This document shows, one piece after another, positions 52,650-61,323 of a DNA stretch of 64,000 bases. This DNA is from Nitrospiraceae bacterium (GTDB lineage: Bacteria; Nitrospirota; Nitrospiria; Nitrospirales; UBA8639). Position numbers and translations under genes: made by a program. The notes under the pieces were generated by a model, which ran no database searches, was not told where the DNA came from, and was given only the letters and a program-made list of their open reading frames with translations. The stretch lies in NCBI GenBank assembly GCA_020632595.1, contig JACKFF010000002.1:310001-374000 (forward strand), written 5' to 3'. Positions within the stretch are counted from its first letter, which is position 1. Each line of letters starts with the position of its first letter.

Positions 52650-55098
52650 GTGCATGTTGCAGTTCATGGACGGCCTTTTCAAAGCCAGGCCGTCCATAAG
52701 GTTTTGAGGAGTTCGATGGGCGTCCCCATGGTATCGAACGGCGATACCCTTCCAAAATATGCGGATCGTCGAGGCTTGTGACACCTTCGTCTGATATTTT
52801 TACGCTAAGGCTTCCCAGCACAGCGCAGGCTTGTTGCCGTACTTTGTGAAGACATCGCGTTTGCGGATATTCTCCACACGCTCGCGTCTGGTGAGCGGAG
52901 GGTTAGTCAAAGAGCCACGTGGCAGATGAGGTCGAAGGGGTCCAACTCTTTACGCACTTCCTCGGCCAATGGTTCCAGGGGTGGCCTTTCTCTTTCCAGT
53001 TCTTCGATGATGGCCTCTTTGCGGTCGGTGCTGCTGTTCCATCGCTTGAAAGGCGTCGAGGCTGGCGTAATGATTTCTTGGCAGCGTTTTCTTGGAATAG
53101 TCGCGCAGGGGTTTCGGTGACGACTTGCCGTATTCATCCAGGTATTGGATGCGTTCAACGTAATACTCACCTCTTCACCGTAGATGTAGTACTTGTGCAG
53201 TTGCTTTTCCGCCGGGCGGGATCGTGATGTCCGGCTTTTCGGGATCCACGATGATGGTTTCTTCCTCGCCGGGTTGTGGCGGGATGGGGTCTTCTTCATC
53301 AACTGGTGGGCGACATTCTCCGGCGGGGAGCCATCGGCTCATTCTCGCCCGGTTCGCCAAATTTGGACCGGTTCACCGTCGAAGGTGGGATCAGCGAAAT
53401 GATTGGTGGCCTGGCGAGAATCGATGAGTGTGAAATAGAACTTTTTGGTGTCCGTATGTACGCGGGTGCCTCGCCCGACGATTTGTTTGAACTCCGTCAT
53501 GGAGCCGACCTCCAGTCCAGGACAATGAGGCGGCTTGGTCACAGGCATCACTCCTGTGGTAGCCGCGTGAGGTGGTGACAATGACGGGATATTTGGCCTC
53601 CGGGTCAATGAAGTTGCCAACTGGTCACCCCCTTCGGGATCATCGCCGGTGATGCGCAATATACCGGATGTTTTGCTGGAAACGGGTCGGCGTTTTTCGT
53701 GAAGTCAGGGCTTGCTTGGCGCATGCGGCGGCATGCTCCGTCCCACCTGAAGACGATTGTCTTTTGAAGCGATCGCCGCTTTCCTTCAAGAATTCGGTGA
53801 TCTTTTTGTAACGCCGCTTGGTACGCTCGTCGATGACCAGTTGCCGGTCGTAATCCTTTGATTATAGATCCGGTCCTCGATTTCATTGCCGTATTTGTCG
53901 GTCTCTCCCTTGGTGGGGCAGTAGCCTTCCGTCCACATCAGATGGACTTTGACTACCTTATAAGTGCAGGGAAAGCCCGTCACGGATGCCTTCCCTCAAT
54001 GAATAGGTGTGGTGGGTTGGCCGAAGTAATGGATATTGGAGACGTATTCGGTTTCGCGCTTCGGCGGCAGTCATTCCACGATCTGTGTGGCGCTGGAAGT
54101 AGTCGAGATTTCTCGCCAGGCGGAATCCTCGCCGCGCTGCCGCGATGACATTCGTCGATGACGATGAGATCTAACGAAGAAGTCTGGCGAAAGAGTTCCG
54201 GAAGAGTTTTGGGATTCCTCAGGGGCCATTGATGGCCTGATAGAGACCGAGTAGACTACGTGGGACGTGTCGATCCGTCGTGCTTTTGTCTACAGCGGTC
54301 GTCAGATCGACAATCCTTCCATCCTCGCGCTCGGCAATGGTCTTGGACCCGAAGTGCTGAGTTTATTATGGTTTTGCCAAAGGGCGGAAGTCGTTAACCA
54401 TGGTTTGGTCGATCAGAACGTGCGGTCTGCCAGATGAAGGGATGCGTTTCTTGCGCTTGGCTTTCACAAGCGCCAAATGATTTCAAAGAAGAAGGCCGTG
54501 TGGGTTTGCCTGTGCCCGTGGCCGCGAGGAGGAGCCGATCCTGGCCTTTGGCGATGGCTTCGATATGGTTTTGTTGATGGCGATACGTTGGTAGTAGCGC
54601 GGTTCTTGCCGCTCGCGTCGTCGTAATAGTTCTGGACGATTTTTTTCTGCGCAGGTGCCAGGCCTTTCCACGAAGCGGTATTTCTCCCAGAGTACTTCCG
54701 GGTGGGGAGTGTTGAGCGCGATTTCGGATTCTGGTTTTTCGTTTTGTCCCGTTCGGTCATGGAAGAGGAAGGCATCACCGTTTGATGAAAAGACGAATGG
54801 GATATCCAGGGTCTCGGCATACTCCAGGGCTTGCTGTATGCCGCCACCGACGGGGTAGGTGTTGTCCTTCGCTCGATCAGTGCAATGGGGATGTTGGGCT
54901 TGTAGTAGAGAATGTAGTCGGCGCGTTTGGCTTTCCCACGTGTGACGAGTTTGCCGCGCACGATGATGCGGCCATCCGTGAAGGAGACTTCTTCACGTAG
55001 TTGAGAATCGACATCCCACCCGCTTGCTGAAGAGCGGGTGTGATGAACTTGGTGCAGATGTCACGCTCGGAGAGGGTCTTCTTGTCGGGGGAGTTCAT
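52650..55098 (-). pseudogene. hsdR: Type I restriction endonuclease subunit R (EcoEI type), heavily frameshifted
   Basis: N-terminus at 55098: LSERDICTKFITPALQQAGG, then GKLVTRGKAKRADYILYYKP (nuclease domain region), ARYYQRIAINKTI-like pieces, the helicase DECH region near 54140, EVGSMTEFKQIVGRGTRVH, KKFYFTLID, TNHFADPTFDGEPVQI, and near the end VRKELDPFDLICHVAL. These follow the order of EcoEI-type HsdR. Many frame changes, as in hsdM and hsdS. Operon order on the minus strand is hsdR-hsdM-hsdS. Confidence 0.82.
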
Positions 55099-55597
55099 TG
55101 GTGTTTTGAACGTACTGAAAACCTAGGAAGTACGATTGTTTTACGGCGAAACTTGAGACCGCACCGGTTTCACCAATCTCTTGGCCATGCTACCCAACTC
55201 ATTGAAAATTGTACAGAAAAATTGTTTAAAAAATTTTGTCGGTGAGTGTTGATGTGTGGGGTTGAGCTGGGCACAGATCCTTCGTCGGAACTCAGGATGA
55301 CAATGCAGGGGAGAAGGAATGATGAAGAGGAAGATTGGTGCCCGAATACTGGCAACGGTATGGAAGGAACGGAGAGGAATTCCTTCTGATGAAATTCAGA
55401 GTGAGATTTTTGCACAGGTTTCTTTTGTGAAATAAAGACCTGCTTTGATTCTACTTTTTTTTCGCGAAATTTCGAGGGGGGATTGTTCTACATACCGACG
55501 ACTAGAATTGGGGAAATTTCTTTTGAAGTTCTGATGATTTTATGATGGCGCTAGTTTGGACTCGCGAGGTGGCCTTGAGATTTCAAGAGGGAAAGCG
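55099..55597. other. Gene-free stretch upstream of hsdR
   Basis: Contains one REP-like unit in reverse orientation at 55264-55302 (CAGATCCTTCG, ACTCAGGATGACAA). The hsdR promoter should lie here on the minus strand, but no trustworthy sites were seen. Confidence 0.45.
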
Positions 55598-55778
55598 GGG
55601 TTTCGTCCCCGTACGGCGAGGTCCTTTTGTTTCGGCAAAGAACCAAACTCTATAAGACGCCCGTCTGGCCTTATATGGGAGGAAGGACGCCAACGCACGA
55701 AAACGGACCAACTCGCTCTTGCTCAAACTTACGGTCACGCGACATGCGGCGTCCTCCTGGAGCCAGCCGGCGTCGGAA
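55598..55778 (+). repeat. Long palindromic repeat, copy 6
   Basis: Plus orientation; starts CGGGGTTTCGTCCCCG, then a degraded hairpin (GGTCCTTTTG/CAAAGAACC), GACGCCCGTCTGGCC, and ends AGCCAGCCGGCGTCGGA. The most diverged member of the right-hand cluster. Confidence 0.78.
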
Positions 55779-55854
55779 CCCTCAGGAGGAGAACTGTTGC
55801 GAGACTTTTATACAAGAGGGATGAGCAGGTGGGCTGCGGAGCGAGGTATGGGGA

Positions 55855-56042
55855 CGGGGTTTCGTCCCCGCACGACGAGCCACTTTTGTTTCGGCAAAAG
55901 TGGCCAAAACCATGGACGCCCCGTCTGGCTTTATTGGAGGGGAGGGACGCCAACTTTTGAAGAGCGGACCAACTCGCTCTGCTCAAACAAGGTCCGCAAC
56001 GTATAAGAGCGTCCCTCCCTGGGGCCAGCCGGCAGGCGTCGG
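55855..56042 (+). repeat. Long palindromic repeat, copy 7
   Basis: Plus orientation; hairpins CGGGG/CCCCG and CCACTTTTG/CAAAAGTGG, then a long foldback with nested arms GACGCC/GGCGTC, CCGTCTGGC/GCCAGCCGG, GGGAGGGACGC/GCGTCCCTCCC and GCGGACC/GGTCCGC. A near-ideal copy. Confidence 0.88.
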
Positions 56043-56080
56043 AACTAAGGTCCGGCTGGTTTTCTTGCATGGAGTAGAGG

Positions 56081-57466
56081 TTAAAAGGGGAGGCCGAAGC
56101 CTGCTGTGAAATTCATCCCGTCTTCCGAGAATCCGAAATCGGCGCGAAAGATGGCTGCACGCTCCAATGTGAATCGGCCGCCGATCCCGTAGCTCTGGCG
56201 CACGCGTTCCTGGAAGAATTTGAATCCGTTCTCTGCGACACTGCCGACTTCGTAGAAGAGCGCCAGCCCAAGGCGCTCGATCCGGAGATATCGCCAGATC
56301 GGGAAACCGCGTGGGAGGACCCAGACGCGATATTCTGTGGCCGCAGCCCAGGCCGCATTATCCCGCCAGCGACCGGCGATGTACCCGCGGAGCACCCGGC
56401 TGCCGCCGAGGGTGGGCCGCGCGAAAAACGGCAGGTCGCCGGAGCTTAGTTGGCTCTCGAGGTGGAGCGCGATGGTGTCAGTCGGCGGGTGCTCTTCGTC
56501 CTCGCCTCCTCCATCGTGAAAGAGTCCTGGAGTGGGAATCAGCTGGTCGCCGAAGAGTTGGTAGATCACACCCCGGTTCCAATCAGTCTGGAGGAGCGCG
56601 GCATCGACTCTCCCGCCCAGGACCGTTCCGCGGTAAGGATTGCGCTGGCTGTCACGCGTGTCCCAGCGAATGCCGCCGCCCACCCACCCGAGACCATAGG
56701 GATCCGCCTCGGCGAAGAGCCCCGGAAACTCGCTGCTGGTTTGCCCGGCGCCCCCAACGCGGCCCCGGCTGAGCCAGTGGTGTTCCCCTCGCACATCCAG
56801 TTCGAGGACGACGTCTTCCAGCGAACCTTTAAGCGACTCCGAGAGACCCAGTTCGAGAAAGGCGACCTGGTCGGTATAGCTGGTCTCCTGACTTTCCTTG
56901 GTCGATGGCCCGATCCCGAAGAAACGGCTGGTCAGCGTTTTGCGATATCCCCCGCCCGCGCTGACGAAACTGCGTTCTTCCTGGAGCACGCCACCCGTGG
57001 GCACTTCGAGATGCTTGAGCCACCGTCGCCACCGCAACACATAACTCTGTTGGCCCTCGGTCGTGTGGGAGAGAAAGGCCCCAAGGAATTCACGACGACG
57101 TTGCGCACGAAAATCGATGTCGGTGATGGCCACGCCCAATCCGGCGCCGACCGCGGAGTTGGCGAAGAAGAAGGGAAGCAAGAAGCTCGAGACCAGGAAG
57201 CGTTCGAAGAACCCGCCGGGCTTGAGTCGGCCCTCGGGGATATAGCGCCAGCGTTCGGGTTTGGTGACAAGAGCGGCTTTGTCGATACCGGGAATCCGGC
57301 CATTCTGGTCCAGTCCTCGATAGGGGTCGTAGACCACCTCCTTCTCGGCCGCGGCAGAAGCGGGGACGCTGGTTTCGGCTTCCACCGGAAGCGCGACCAG
57401 GAGGAGCATCGGCAGGACCCAGGATATGCAGGACGAGACGCAGCGGATTCGACAACCATTCATCAT
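56081..57466 (-). CDS. Outer-membrane surface-antigen-type (BamA-superfamily) beta-barrel
   Basis: 461 residues from the ATG at 57466, placed so that the signal peptide (WVLPMLLLVALPVEA) is N-terminal; ATG 57463 and 57553 are alternatives. The protein lacks POTRA domains and is mostly barrel: FFFANSAVGAGLGVAITDIDF, GLGWVGGGIRWDTRDSQRNPYRG, the motif TLGGSRVLRGYIAGRWRDN (typical GG-x3-LRGY of the Bac_surface_Ag family) and a C-terminal strand ending in Phe (GFGLPF). Predicted outer-membrane protein, role unknown. It lies between two pairs of long palindromic repeats. Confidence 0.85.
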   Translation of the reverse strand: MMNGCRIRCVSSCISWVLPMLLLVALPVEAETSVPASAAAEKEVVYDPYRGLDQNGRIPGIDKAALVTKPERWRYIPEGRLKPGGFFERFLVSSFLLPFFFANSAVGAGLGVAITDIDFRAQRRREFLGAFLSHTTEGQQSYVLRWRRWLKHLEVPTGGVLQEERSFVSAGGGYRKTLTSRFFGIGPSTKESQETSYTDQVAFLELGLSESLKGSLEDVVLELDVRGEHHWLSRGRVGGAGQTSSEFPGLFAEADPYGLGWVGGGIRWDTRDSQRNPYRGTVLGGRVDAALLQTDWNRGVIYQLFGDQLIPTPGLFHDGGGEDEEHPPTDTIALHLESQLSSGDLPFFARPTLGGSRVLRGYIAGRWRDNAAWAAATEYRVWVLPRGFPIWRYLRIERLGLALFYEVGSVAENGFKFFQERVRQSYGIGGRFTLERAAIFRADFGFSEDGMNFTAGFGLPF

Positions 57467-57630
57467 GTTATTTGTCGAAACGTTCGATGGATATTTTTCC
57501 CCTATTTCCTTTGCCTGTTGTGTCTTGATCAGGCGTGAATCTGATTCATCCACGACCCCGCGACCATGCTACCCAACCCCTTAAAAAAAAGTACAGAATT
57601 ATTCTGCATGTATAATTGTCGGTGAGGGGA

Positions 57631-57822
57631 GCCGGGTTTCGGCCCGGCAGCCGAGCCACTTTTGTTTCGGCAAAAGTGGCCAAAACCATTGACGCCCCGT
57701 CTGGCCTCGTGGGAGGGGAGGGACGCCAACATTGTGAAGAGCGGACCAACTCGCCGGGCTCACACAGGGTCCGCTAAATGCTCAGAGCGTCCCTCCCTGG
57801 GGCCAGCCGGCAGGCGTCGGAG
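57631..57822 (+). repeat. Long palindromic repeat, copy 8
   Basis: Plus orientation; GCCGGG/CCCGGC hairpin, CCACTTTTG/CAAAAGTGG hairpin, then the nested foldback ending GGCAGGCGTCGGA. Lies just upstream of the barrel gene on the other strand. Confidence 0.88.
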
Positions 57823-57946
57823 CAAGGGGCCGTCTGGTGATTTGAGGGGCAGTCCGGTTGACCGACTGGAAGGCGATGGGGAGGATGTGAGGGGAGATGG
57901 ATTTCGTATGATCCTTGATGGAGGTGCTGTGTGGATTCGATTGGAA

Positions 57947-58136
57947 CCGGGTCTCGGCCCGGCAGCCGAGCCACTTTTGTTTCGGCAAAAGTGGCCAAAA
58001 CCATGGACGCCCCGTCTGGCCTTATGGGAGGGGGGGAAGCCAATTTTTTGAAGAGCGGACCAACTCGCCGGGCTCGGACCCGGTCCGCGAACTGCGAAGA
58101 GAGTCCCTCCCTGGAGCCAGCCGGCAGGCGTCGGAA
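57947..58136 (+). repeat. Long palindromic repeat, copy 9
   Basis: Plus orientation; CCGGGTCTCGGCCCGG hairpin, CCACTTTTG/CAAAAGTGG hairpin and the foldback ending GGCAGGCGTCGGA. Separated from copy 8 by 124 bases of unrelated DNA. No gene is supported from 57554 to 58409. Confidence 0.88.
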
Positions 58137-58409
58137 GATATTTTTTAGGGACTTCCAGGACCGAGGGAGGACTGCAGGAAGGACGGTGAGGGGACGATAG
58201 ATGTCGGGGTTCGTGACGGCGGCCGAGGTTTTGCCTGATGCGTCTCAAAGAGCGCGACCCTTGTTTGGCTAAAAGACCACAATCCTGGTGAGTGTTCTAC
58301 TTTTAAGCTGTGTCAGGGGTTGCGGGGGGCCAGATGCCGTCTTTAACTCAACTAGCGATGGGTTTGTTATCGCTCCAAGAGCTGGTGCCAGCCGAAATAG
58401 CCACTATGG

Positions 58410-58805
58410 TTATTCTAACCGTTCATCCGGATTTAACTTGGCGATCAGCAACCGGGCTTCCGGTATTTCGCGGTGGACATCGTCGAGTTGCAGTCCTTCC
58501 GCTCCGACGCTTGGGTAGCGTTCCCCGATGTAGAACCCTGACACGCGTTCGCAGACTGGCCGCAAGGGGACTACATCCGGCGCAAATACAGACGCTTCAT
58601 CGAGTAAACTTTGCAGCGTGTGGACTTTCTTCAGTTTCCACCCATTCCGAAGCAAAAAGGCTTTGAGATACTTCTCCAATGCTTGTTGGAGAAAGAATCC
58701 CGCTCCATCCGCATCCCCATCAGCAAGCATAACGTGAATCCGATGCCAGTCCCGACGGGCCACCACCAACCAATCGTCTGCGTAAGAGGAGTCCGATCGA
58801 TTCAC
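58410..58805 (-). CDS. HEPN-domain protein of a HEPN/MNT pair
   Basis: 131 residues from a GTG start that overlaps the upstream gene's stop. DWLVVARRDWHRIHVML, GAGFFLQQALEKYLKAFLLRNGW and KVHTLQSLLDEA form the four-helix HEPN fold. HEPN partners of minimal nucleotidyltransferases act as RNases or as the substrate-binding half of the pair. Both genes look intact. Confidence 0.85.
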   Translation of the reverse strand: MNRSDSSYADDWLVVARRDWHRIHVMLADGDADGAGFFLQQALEKYLKAFLLRNGWKLKKVHTLQSLLDEASVFAPDVVPLRPVCERVSGFYIGERYPSVGAEGLQLDDVHREIPEARLLIAKLNPDERLE

Positions 58806-59131
58806 AAATCCACTCCACTTCGAACCATCTCCTCCACGAATTGATCCCCACGGTCCAGGCGGGTGGCCAATTCCTCGGGAGTCAGCACGATCGGCGCAAG
58901 GGGCATGCCGTGTCCGAGGTCCCTGACTAAGGCCTGCACCGAACCCATCCGTTCGAAAAACCGTTCTTTGGTTGGCGCGATGACGAGCAGATCAATATCG
59001 CTATCTTCTGTCTGCTCGCCGCGTGCTACCGAACCATAGACCAGGACCCGCTCCGCGCCATAACTCCCGCGCAATCGGTCTGCAATGGCCTTGAGTGTTG
59101 TGGGGCTCGTGAGCCCCGTCGTGATTCCCAT
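58802..59131 (-). CDS. Minimal nucleotidyltransferase (MNT) partner
   Basis: 109 residues from the ATG at 59131, with AAGGAG 8 bases upstream. VLVYGSVARGEQTEDSDIDLLVI is the GS-x10-DxD motif; DLGHGMPLAPIVLTPEELATRL follows. Forms a translationally coupled pair with the HEPN gene, antitoxin role likely. A longer frame to 59224 has no start signal. Upstream DNA to 59543 holds no gene. Confidence 0.86.
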   Translation of the reverse strand: MGITTGLTSPTTLKAIADRLRGSYGAERVLVYGSVARGEQTEDSDIDLLVIAPTKERFFERMGSVQALVRDLGHGMPLAPIVLTPEELATRLDRGDQFVEEMVRSGVDL

Positions 59132-59543
59132 CGTGGGTCTCCTTTCGTCTACTCCTCCATCACTCTGTCTTCGCAGTTTCATACTCTGGGGCCGCACGTA
59201 TTTGGCATTTCTGACATACGACATGTGTCAAGCCAAATTCCGTGCGCTGGCTACCCTTGTTCATTCGCCAGCATGCCATTAAAGCGAACACCTGGCAAGC
59301 GCCTCCTGGTGCTTCATTCTCTTCCCCGACCAATAAGCAAAGTGTTGGCCCAAATCGTGACCGCCTTGTTCCTCTTTTGTTGAATGTTGTGTGGTCTAAG
59401 GCGAAATTCCTTACTCCGTTGAAATGACATGGAGCGGTGGTCGAAGACGGATGGCCGATTACCAATGACGGACATGGTGGAACGGAAGCAGATGGAAATC
59501 GGATGAGCAATGTCAGGTGGTAATAATCAAAGTTTGATGGAAG

Positions 59544-59732
59544 CCGGGTCTCGGCCCGGTAGCCGAGCCACTGTTGTTTCGGCAAAAGTGGCCAAAACCA
59601 TGGACGCCCCGTCTGGCTTTATGGGAGGGGAGGGACGCCAATCTTTTGAAGAGCGGACCAACTCGCTCTGCTCAAACACGGTCCGCGACATGCGAAGAGT
59701 GTCCCTCCCTGGGGCCAGCCGGCAGGCGTCGA
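59544..59732 (+). repeat. Long palindromic repeat, copy 10
   Basis: Plus orientation; CCGGGTCTCGGCCCGG, CCACTGTTG/CAAAAGTGG (one mismatch), GACGCCCCGTCTGGC and GGCCAGCCGGCAGGCGTC. Last member of the right-hand cluster. Confidence 0.87.
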
Positions 59733-59864
59733 TTGAACTGAAAGGGGCTGAGTAAGTGGGACCTTGGCCTATGTTCTATTGGCCACTGCTGTCGGTTGAT
59801 AAGAAAACGCGGTGCAAGGGGGAAAGCGGATTGCTTACGCAAGAGGTGAAGGGTGACTGGGGCG

Positions 59865-60527
59865 CTACTGCTGGGGAATGAGATAGATGTCGAAGCGGTG
59901 TTTTTTGGTTTTGATTGAGGCCTGGGGTTTGATTCCGGCGAGATACTCGGCAGAGGCGGGGCGTTTGACGACGACACGGTTTGTGGCAATCGTGAGCGCC
60001 ACCTTCAGTAATTCATCGGCATCGGGGTCCCGGCCGACGATATCCTGGACTATTCGCATGGCTTTTTTGACTAAGGCTGATTTGTCTTTTACGGGAAACA
60101 TGGGATCGACATAGATGACCTCGGGTGCAAACGGGATCTGGAGCAGCGCCTGACGGCTATCGCCACAGGTGAGCGTCAGCTTGTCTTTGATGAGCGCGCC
60201 GATTTTCTCATCTGCTGCGGCGCGGCGTAAGCCGTCTTCCAGGAGTGTGGCGATCATGGCCGACCGCTCGATCATATGCACGCGGCATCCCATAGTGGCC
60301 AGCACAAAGGCATCACGTCCCAATCCGGCGGTGGCATCCACAATCGTGGGGCGTTTGCCTTTTTTGATGCCGACGGCTTTGCTGATGGCCTCACCACCGG
60401 CATGGCCATACTTTCTCCGGTACGCGGTTTTCCCGGACACAAAGTCGATGACCACCGGCGTCATGTCCGGTGCATCCTGATCGATCAATTGCCATTGGTG
60501 ATTGTGGAATTGCAGGCAATACTTCAT
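59865..60527 (-). CDS. rsmJ: 16S rRNA (guanine1516-N2)-methyltransferase RsmJ
   Basis: 220 residues. KTAYRRKYGHAGGEAISKAVG, the SAM-binding motif VDATAGLGRDAFVLATMG, YVDPMFPVKDKSALVKKAMR and the C-terminal RFDIYLI are diagnostic of RsmJ (YhiQ). It methylates G1516 of 16S rRNA. Slightly shorter than the E. coli enzyme at the N-terminus. A housekeeping gene inside accessory DNA. Confidence 0.92.
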   Translation of the reverse strand: MKYCLQFHNHQWQLIDQDAPDMTPVVIDFVSGKTAYRRKYGHAGGEAISKAVGIKKGKRPTIVDATAGLGRDAFVLATMGCRVHMIERSAMIATLLEDGLRRAAADEKIGALIKDKLTLTCGDSRQALLQIPFAPEVIYVDPMFPVKDKSALVKKAMRIVQDIVGRDPDADELLKVALTIATNRVVVKRPASAEYLAGIKPQASIKTKKHRFDIYLIPQQ

Positions 60528-60621
60528 GTGTTTCTCGACGGGTTGCTTTACCCATGATCTCAGTAGGGAGGATGCGGGGGAAGGGGAGATTCCTGGAGCG
60601 TGGGGAAGCGATCCAGCCCGG

Positions 60622-60912
60622 TTACATGTGGATGTCCGGATTCATACTCTGGTGAATGACTCTGGCGATCACAATCCGCTTCTTTCCCATTTTGTAAAAA
60701 ATTGAGTGGGGGCCACATTCAAACCGGAAATACTCGGGCAGAATTTCACTGCAATCTCTTCCTAATGTTGGACTGTCGGCTACCTGCAGCAGGCAATCCC
60801 TGAGAGAGAGGAAATATTCATCCGCCACGTGTTGCCCGAATTGCTGGATGGAAAACTCATAGGTTCGCTGGAGGTCCTGGTCTGCCTTTTTTGAGAGTTG
60901 ATACTCACTCAT
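60622..60912 (-). CDS. parE: ParE/RelE-type toxin
   Basis: 96 residues from the ATG at 60912, which overlaps the end of the antitoxin gene. YQLSKKADQDLQRTYEFSIQQFG, then YFLSLRDCLLQVADSPTLGRD, YFRFECGPHSIFYKMGKKRIVIARVIHQSMN match the ParE fold (YR/F-xxxHxIxY core). ParE toxins inhibit gyrase. Apparently intact. Confidence 0.88.
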   Translation of the reverse strand: MSEYQLSKKADQDLQRTYEFSIQQFGQHVADEYFLSLRDCLLQVADSPTLGRDCSEILPEYFRFECGPHSIFYKMGKKRIVIARVIHQSMNPDIHM

Positions 60913-61141
60913 GGTCCACACTTTGTTTTTTCACATCGTTCATAATATCCTCAACCTTCCGGCGGCTCATACCGCTGCGGTCTCCTTCGAGGAGTGCCCG
61001 TCGCAACACTTCGATCTTTTCCTGATCCCGCCGGATCAGATGACGAACGTACTCGCTGGCGTTTGCATATTTTCCCGTTGCAATCTGGCCCTGTACCCAC
61101 TCTTTCATGGGATCGGGCACCGACACATTCATCGTTGCCAT
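60905..61141 (-). CDS. parD: ParD-type antitoxin
   Basis: 78 residues from the ATG at 61141, with GGAGG 8 bases upstream. MATMNVSVPDPMKEWVQGQIATG then YANASEYVRHLIRRDQEK is the ParD ribbon-helix-helix domain; the C-terminal half binds the toxin. Coupled with parE by an 8-base overlap. Confidence 0.9.
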   Translation of the reverse strand: MATMNVSVPDPMKEWVQGQIATGKYANASEYVRHLIRRDQEKIEVLRRALLEGDRSGMSRRKVEDIMNDVKKQSVDHE

Positions 61142-61269
61142 AGACTCGCCTCCGTTTTTCATTTTGGCACAGATGGGCAATCCGTTCCAACCAGAGATTG
61201 GGCATAGACAGGACACGTGAGGATGCATGCGTGAGGTTCCGTAGGAATGGTGGAGAAAGGGATGGGTGT

Positions 61270-61301
61270 CCGGACAGGGAGCGGAGAAGCTCCCTGTCCG
61301 G
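61270..61301 (-). terminator. Strong stem-loop downstream of the copper ATPase gene
   Basis: Perfect 13-bp stem: CCGGACAGGGAGC at 61270-61282 pairs with GCTCCCTGTCCGG at 61289-61301, with a 6-base loop. It lies 23 bases past the ATPase stop on the minus strand. No long T run follows, so it may work as a weak terminator or protect the mRNA end. Confidence 0.6.
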
Positions 61302-61323
61302 TGGCTGTGTTGATGATGGTGAC

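Noticed and set aside
52919..53227. Plus-strand open frames across 51.0-55.3 kb
   Set aside because: They are antisense to hsdR, hsdM and hsdS fragments that show clear family motifs on the minus strand.
56450..57538. 362-codon plus-strand open frame
   Set aside because: Antisense to the outer-membrane barrel gene; composition is that of a shadow frame and no domain is visible.
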